Positions 16,664-20,502 of a stretch of 20,502 bases of DNA are shown here, in pieces. The stretch's first letter is position 1. Each line of letters begins with the position of its first letter. The position numbers were made by a program, and so were the translations under genes. This DNA comes from Nitrosomonas sp. (GTDB taxonomy: Bacteria > Pseudomonadota > Gammaproteobacteria > Burkholderiales > Nitrosomonadaceae): contig JADKHF010000035.1 of NCBI GenBank assembly GCA_016721865.1, forward strand, positions 1 to 20,502, given 5' to 3'. Below the pieces are notes generated by a model that saw nothing but the letters and a program-made list of their open reading frames with translations, ran no database searches and had not been told where the DNA came from.

Positions 16664-18573
16664 ATGGCACATAGCTTTTTAAAATTTGAAATCAAAGCGT
16701 CTCTTGCTTTTACTGTCGGCCTTACGGTCCTCTTTTTGCTTTGGTTCAATTCAATATGAAACCAATGATGACCTGATGATAACCGCATTGGTGAAAGGAC
16801 TCTTCGGCCTGTCACCTAGCGCGGAGGGCGTTTTATTTCCCGTTTCTCGGTACTGTACTGTTTTTGCTTTACAAATTCCTTCCGACAGTGTCGTGGTTTT
16901 TCGTTCATTCTGTATTTTGGGGTCGTACTGTCCTGCTTTCTTGCCAGCCAGATTATTCTGACCAGTGTCCGCACACTTGGCGGGAAGATCTCAGGATTGC
17001 TGGGTGTCGCATTTTTTGTATGCCTTACGGTTTTTCAGATTAATTTTACCGCAGTCAGTCTTCTCCTTTGGATAACAGGGTGTGCTTACCTTCTGCACTC
17101 TGTACGCCACAATATGGCACCAGATGTCTGGTTCTGGCTGGCTTCGGTGCAGTTGGCCGCTGCTTATTTATTACGGCCTTCTCTACTTCCCATTCTGTTA
17201 TTATTTTCCGTCCCTCTGCTCTTGGCCCTGTTGCTCGGGGAGAGGAGGAGGGTGGCTTATCAGGCACTTTCCCCTTTTGTTGTTGCTTTGGCCTTGAGTC
17301 TTCTTAGTGGCTTTGTTATACGCGGAGGAGATACCTATCCTGAATATCAGGAATTCAACAAAATTCGCGGTGAATTCAACGATACTTCGCGAGCGCTCCC
17401 AGGTCCTCAGACACCACAGGCTCTTTCTGCTGCGAAGTGGAGTCATGAGGATTATCTCATTTCACGTAATTGGTGGCTTCATGACAGTACATTTTTTAAT
17501 GCTGATCAGATAAAAACATTTTTGGAGAATAATGCTGCTAGAGCATCGATTTTTAGTTTTAATGTTACAAAAACAAAAATTTCTGAATACGCTGTTTATT
17601 TGTCGGTGATTCTAATTTGGATACTTGTTTTATCGTTGCCAATTAACACCGCTGATAAAAAAAATAAGATTCATTGATCTACTTCTCTATTCATTTTGAT
17701 CTTGGTTGTTTTGTTGTTGATGGGCATAAGATTTCCGCCACGAATAGCTTACCCATGCTTTTTAATGTTGTTTTTAAATGCGGTTATGATTTTTGATCAT
17801 TTATACAATCAGGGATTGTCGGAAATTAGCCAAAATACCAATTATCATAAAATTAACGCCTACCTAACAAATAAGTTGAAAATTGCATCTTTGAGTGAAT
17901 TGTCGTTATTCGACAGTCCCCATAATGATAGTTTTGTATTCCGAAGGATTATTCCTCCTGCATTATTCGTAGTGCTTCTCGTTTGCTTCTTTGCTATTAT
18001 CGCCAACAAAAAAATGGAAGAGGTTAAACAAATAAAAGTGTCGAAAGAGTATATCGATCAATCCCTTCTGAGTATTTTGCAAACGAACGGGGCGAAACTC
18101 TATTATTGTCGACGTTACCCCCATTTGATCCCGACAAATTATCTCCCTTCCAGGAAAACGATGCGATTTTGCAGCATCGCATCATGCCGGGAGGTTGGCT
18201 TGTCGGGTCTCCTGCTTACCTTGATTTTTTAAACCGGGAAAAATTGGGCGACCGTTCCACCGTGGTTCCTTCGATGATCGACAATCAGCGGATTGTTCTC
18301 CGATTTTGGGATACTCCGAAGCTGCAATATGATGCCTATTTGGAAAACATATTTTTGCAGCATCTGCGCCAGCGTTATACGGTTCCCGGTTCGGCTCGTA
18401 ATATTGATCTGAAGATATTGGCAGACCATCGTCAAGGGAATGGCGGCTTGGTATATTTGCATTTGGTGACAGTTCCCTTGCAACCAACTGCGGCTTTATC
18501 GCAAGAAAGCCAAGTGTTAATGCAAAGACATAAAACCAGGGAGGCGCAAAGAAGTGCTGGGGATTTTTGGTAA
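16664..18573 (+). pseudogene. large polytopic membrane protein, GT-C-like, four frameshifts and one nonsense codon
   Basis: The rebuilt protein has about 635 residues. ATG 16664 (MAHSFLKFEIKASLAF) follows AGAGGT. The first membrane helix leads to QYETNDDLM, an acidic loop motif placed like the catalytic loop of GT-C glycosyltransferases, then SPSAEGVLF. Many hydrophobic segments follow (VAFFVCLTVFQINFTAV, LLPILLLFSVPLLLALLLG, VYLSVILIWILVLSL, ILVVLLLMGIRF, RIIPPALFVVLLVCFF), with a periplasmic loop from about 17330 to 17560. A soluble tail (PPFDPDKLSPFQEND and beyond) ends at TAA 18573. Frame changes fall near 16745, 16838, 16905 and 18105, and TGA 17675-17677 interrupts an otherwise open frame. 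Function is unknown; transfer of a lipid-linked sugar is only an inference. The 180 bases before it hold no gene I can support. Confidence 0.6.
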
Positions 18574-18614
18574 ATCTAAAAAAGGATGGTCCGATCGCGA
18601 AAAAAGAAAAATGA

Positions 18615-18735
18615 ATGTATGCCATGACTATGACAAGGCCACTCTATTTAGAATTTCTGAATGCATTTTATCACGTAACATCGCGTGGAGATCGCTGCGC
18701 AAATATTTTTGAAGATGACGATGACCGGCAAAGTT
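18615..18735 (+). pseudogene. N-terminal remnant of a REP-associated tyrosine transposase (RAYT)
   Basis: From ATG 18630 the frame reads MTRPLYLEFLNAFYHVTSRG then DRCANIFEDDDDRQ. This matches the conserved start of Y1 RAYT transposases (RPLRIEFxGAxYHVTxRGDRRxxIFxDDxDR). The HUH and catalytic Tyr motifs further on are absent: the similarity stops abruptly after DDRQ near 18732. The remnant remains in frame with the following lipoprotein-like gene, so both appear as one ORF. Confidence 0.75.
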
Positions 18736-20201
18736 CTCATCAAAGGCGTCTTTTTGAAACTGTTTTTGTGGTGGTCCTGGTGCTGCAGAGCTGCAGCATG
18801 CCGGTTGCAAACGGGAGCCAGTTGGAGCTGGACGCGTCACTGGTCGATGCAATGCCGGTGTTGACGAAGACTGTTCTCGATTCTGATATTCAGTGCCTGG
18901 CACCCAACGATACGGTGGTCCCCGTGTCCAGACACCTGCAGCACGTTGGGATGCTCGCGTCGAGGGGCAGCGATACGGCGGACTTCGAAATCTGGAAGGC
19001 CGACGTGGAGGCCGCCGCTAAGATGGGCAATCTGCAAGCGGTTGAATTCATCATCCTGAATGACGACCCGGACGCTTCCAAGTCCATCGCTCTCTTCAAG
19101 GAAAAACTTGCCTATCTGGCCCAGAACGAGCAGCATATCCTTTTGTCCGTGCAACACATTTTGTTTGATTCCGATGGCAGGCTTGCCGCCAACTACGCGT
19201 CGGATTGGTCCAGAATACTCGATATTGCCGAATCCTTCAGGCAGTCCATCAAGGCCATCTTCCTGTATGACGAACCCTTCTGGAATGTCGTTTCGAATCA
19301 ACAAAAGGGGCGCTTGACCTTCGTTTCAGCCGCGGAATTGTACGATAATCTCACTACGGCCGGCCAGCTCGTGCACCAGACCTTGCCGGACACGCCACTG
19401 ATCTTTGTTGAAGGCTATAAAGTGGTGAATGCGGATCTCCGAATTCCAGAGGTCTTCGACTGGATAGGAATGGACTGCTACACGGGTTTCGAAAACTGTG
19501 AAGGCAAAAGCATTCCCGAATACTATCAAACGCTAAAACAACTTCGCCCCGGGAAGAAGCTGATTGCCTTTCCTCCGGGTATCATTTTCAAGAAGCCAGA
19601 GGACATTCTGGAGGCCGATCGCCTCATGCTGAAAGACATCGACCTGAAGTTCATGAATTGGGTGGCCAGCGAGCCGGACATCATTGCTTCGATGAGCTTT
19701 ATCTATCGATATGATCAAACCACCGAGATTTTTACGGGCGCCAACAAAATCTGTGAGAGCGCCGACATTCATCGCCTCTTCTGGAGAAAATTTTCACGCC
19801 TGCAGAATGAAGCCGTTCGGGAAGCGCAGTTTTCGTGCGAAGGTTCTGGCAGCCTCAATTCCTATTCAATGACGTTTGAGTTGACCTCATCGAGTTATGA
19901 CACCCACGTGGCGGGGTATTATTTCGTGATTGGCTTCGACGACCGCACCAATAGCTGGTATTTCTACCGAAACAACCAGTGGAGCCAGTATGATGGAACT
20001 GAAGCGTCGATGGTTTCGTTCCCCACGACGGCCATCAGCGAACGCTTGACAGGTGAACTGTTTCGAAACCAGGACCTCTCCGCAGCACCTGGTGGACAGA
20101 TTTTCATTGGGCATGGCATCGGTACCAGCAAAACTGCAGCCTGGACGCACATGATCAACAACAACCTGTATGCGCTGTGCGTAACGCTCCCCTCCAGGTA
20201 A
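18615..20201 (+). CDS. fusion ORF: RAYT fragment joined to a secreted lipoprotein with TIM-barrel-like and C-terminal beta modules
   Basis: The open frame has 528 codons. Residues 1-39 are the RAYT remnant. Residues 45-60 form a hydrophobic export signal ending in LQSC, a plausible lipobox with Cys60, so the original gene probably began at ATG 18715 or 18721 (MTGKVLIKGVFLK), one slip at a T-run away. Residues 100-400 look like a glycosidase-type TIM barrel: AVEFIILND, AIFLYDEPFWN with Glu220, PLIFVEGYK with Glu266 and FDWIGMDCYTGFENCEG. Residues 415-528 form a separate beta-rich module with GGQIFIGHGIG near its end. The gene is visibly GC-richer than the membrane gene before it, suggesting transfer. 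Substrate and function are unknown; cell-surface carbohydrate action is inference from the barrel pattern. Confidence 0.7.
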   Translation: MYAMTMTRPLYLEFLNAFYHVTSRGDRCANIFEDDDDRQSSHQRRLFETVFVVVLVLQSCSMPVANGSQLELDASLVDAMPVLTKTVLDSDIQCLAPNDTVVPVSRHLQHVGMLASRGSDTADFEIWKADVEAAAKMGNLQAVEFIILNDDPDASKSIALFKEKLAYLAQNEQHILLSVQHILFDSDGRLAANYASDWSRILDIAESFRQSIKAIFLYDEPFWNVVSNQQKGRLTFVSAAELYDNLTTAGQLVHQTLPDTPLIFVEGYKVVNADLRIPEVFDWIGMDCYTGFENCEGKSIPEYYQTLKQLRPGKKLIAFPPGIIFKKPEDILEADRLMLKDIDLKFMNWVASEPDIIASMSFIYRYDQTTEIFTGANKICESADIHRLFWRKFSRLQNEAVREAQFSCEGSGSLNSYSMTFELTSSSYDTHVAGYYFVIGFDDRTNSWYFYRNNQWSQYDGTEASMVSFPTTAISERLTGELFRNQDLSAAPGGQIFIGHGIGTSKTAAWTHMINNNLYALCVTLPSR

Positions 20202-20279
20202 GCGCTCTCTCTGGGAGCGGTTGTGGGGGCTACATTCCATAACACAACGCGACTACGGGTGTTCGCGGCATTTCCTTTG

Positions 20280-20433
20280 GCGTCTTCACGATTTGGGAGT
20301 GCGCTCTGAACGATCTGTGTAAATCCTGCGGCATGTGCTGCAATGGAACATACATTGACGCGCATGCTATGCCAAGCTTTTAGTCGATGATTTTGAGAAG
20401 ATAAAGATTGCAGCCATACATTCTGACTTTATG
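20280..20433 (+). pseudogene. fragment of a YkgJ-type cysteine-cluster protein
   Basis: The frame reads LNDLCKSCGMCCNGTYID, the CxxCGxCCxG signature that starts YkgJ-family zinc/iron cysteine-cluster proteins. One slip near 20372 continues YAKLLVDDFEKIKIAAIHSD and ends FM at TGA 20431-20433. No start codon is visible upstream in frame, and the remaining cysteines of the family (after about residue 60) are missing, so this is a truncated or badly read gene. Bases 20434-20502 hold nothing identifiable. Confidence 0.6.
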
Positions 20434-20502
20434 TGAAGCTCAGTACTTCTGTCCCTGATGGAATACCGCATTGCCATGCCTCCTGGCATGCAATATAAAA
20501 CA

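Overview
The window looks like a chromosomal segment of a moderate-GC Gram-negative proteobacterium. The gene styles (initiator and Asn tRNAs, BluB, a pirin/peroxiredoxin/amidohydrolase cluster, two unrelated IS630-type elements) suggest a betaproteobacterium of the Nitrosomonas type. That assignment is inference from recognised families, not a search result.

Layout. The left edge carries the 3' end of a probable RIO-type kinase gene, then an initiator tRNA-fMet with its own promoter and terminator, a small secreted protein and a decayed IS630-family element (1094-2197). On the minus strand follow a membrane-anchored GAF-GGDEF diguanylate cyclase broken into four frames, an integrase N-terminal remnant, a TIR-like (ThsB/DUF1863-type) protein, a DUF1269-type glycine-rich membrane protein, BluB (5,6-dimethylbenzimidazole synthase), an unrecognised broken gene, a repeat- and dyad-rich intergenic region and a CysH-like reductase. 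The plus strand then carries a probable redox/detoxification cluster: a 2-Cys peroxiredoxin, a broken small ORF, a zinc amidohydrolase (YtcJ type), an MFS_3 exporter, a pirin and an isochorismatase-like cysteine hydrolase. After a tRNA-Asn come a second IS630-family element inserted at CTAG, a large broken polytopic membrane protein gene, an ORF that fuses a RAYT transposase fragment to a GC-richer lipoprotein with TIM-barrel-like character, and a YkgJ-type cysteine-cluster fragment at the right edge.

The dominant oddity is the number of single-base indels. Almost every conserved gene can be rebuilt only by changing frame one or more times, often at homopolymers, and one transposase contains a 17-G run inside a G/C-only block. 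This pattern fits an error-prone assembly at least as well as real gene decay. Broken genes are therefore given with their reconstructed span, and the word pseudogene should be read cautiously.

The best candidates for new biology are the TIR-like gene lying directly downstream of a glycine-rich membrane protein gene beside integrase debris, and the RAYT-lipoprotein fusion ORF.
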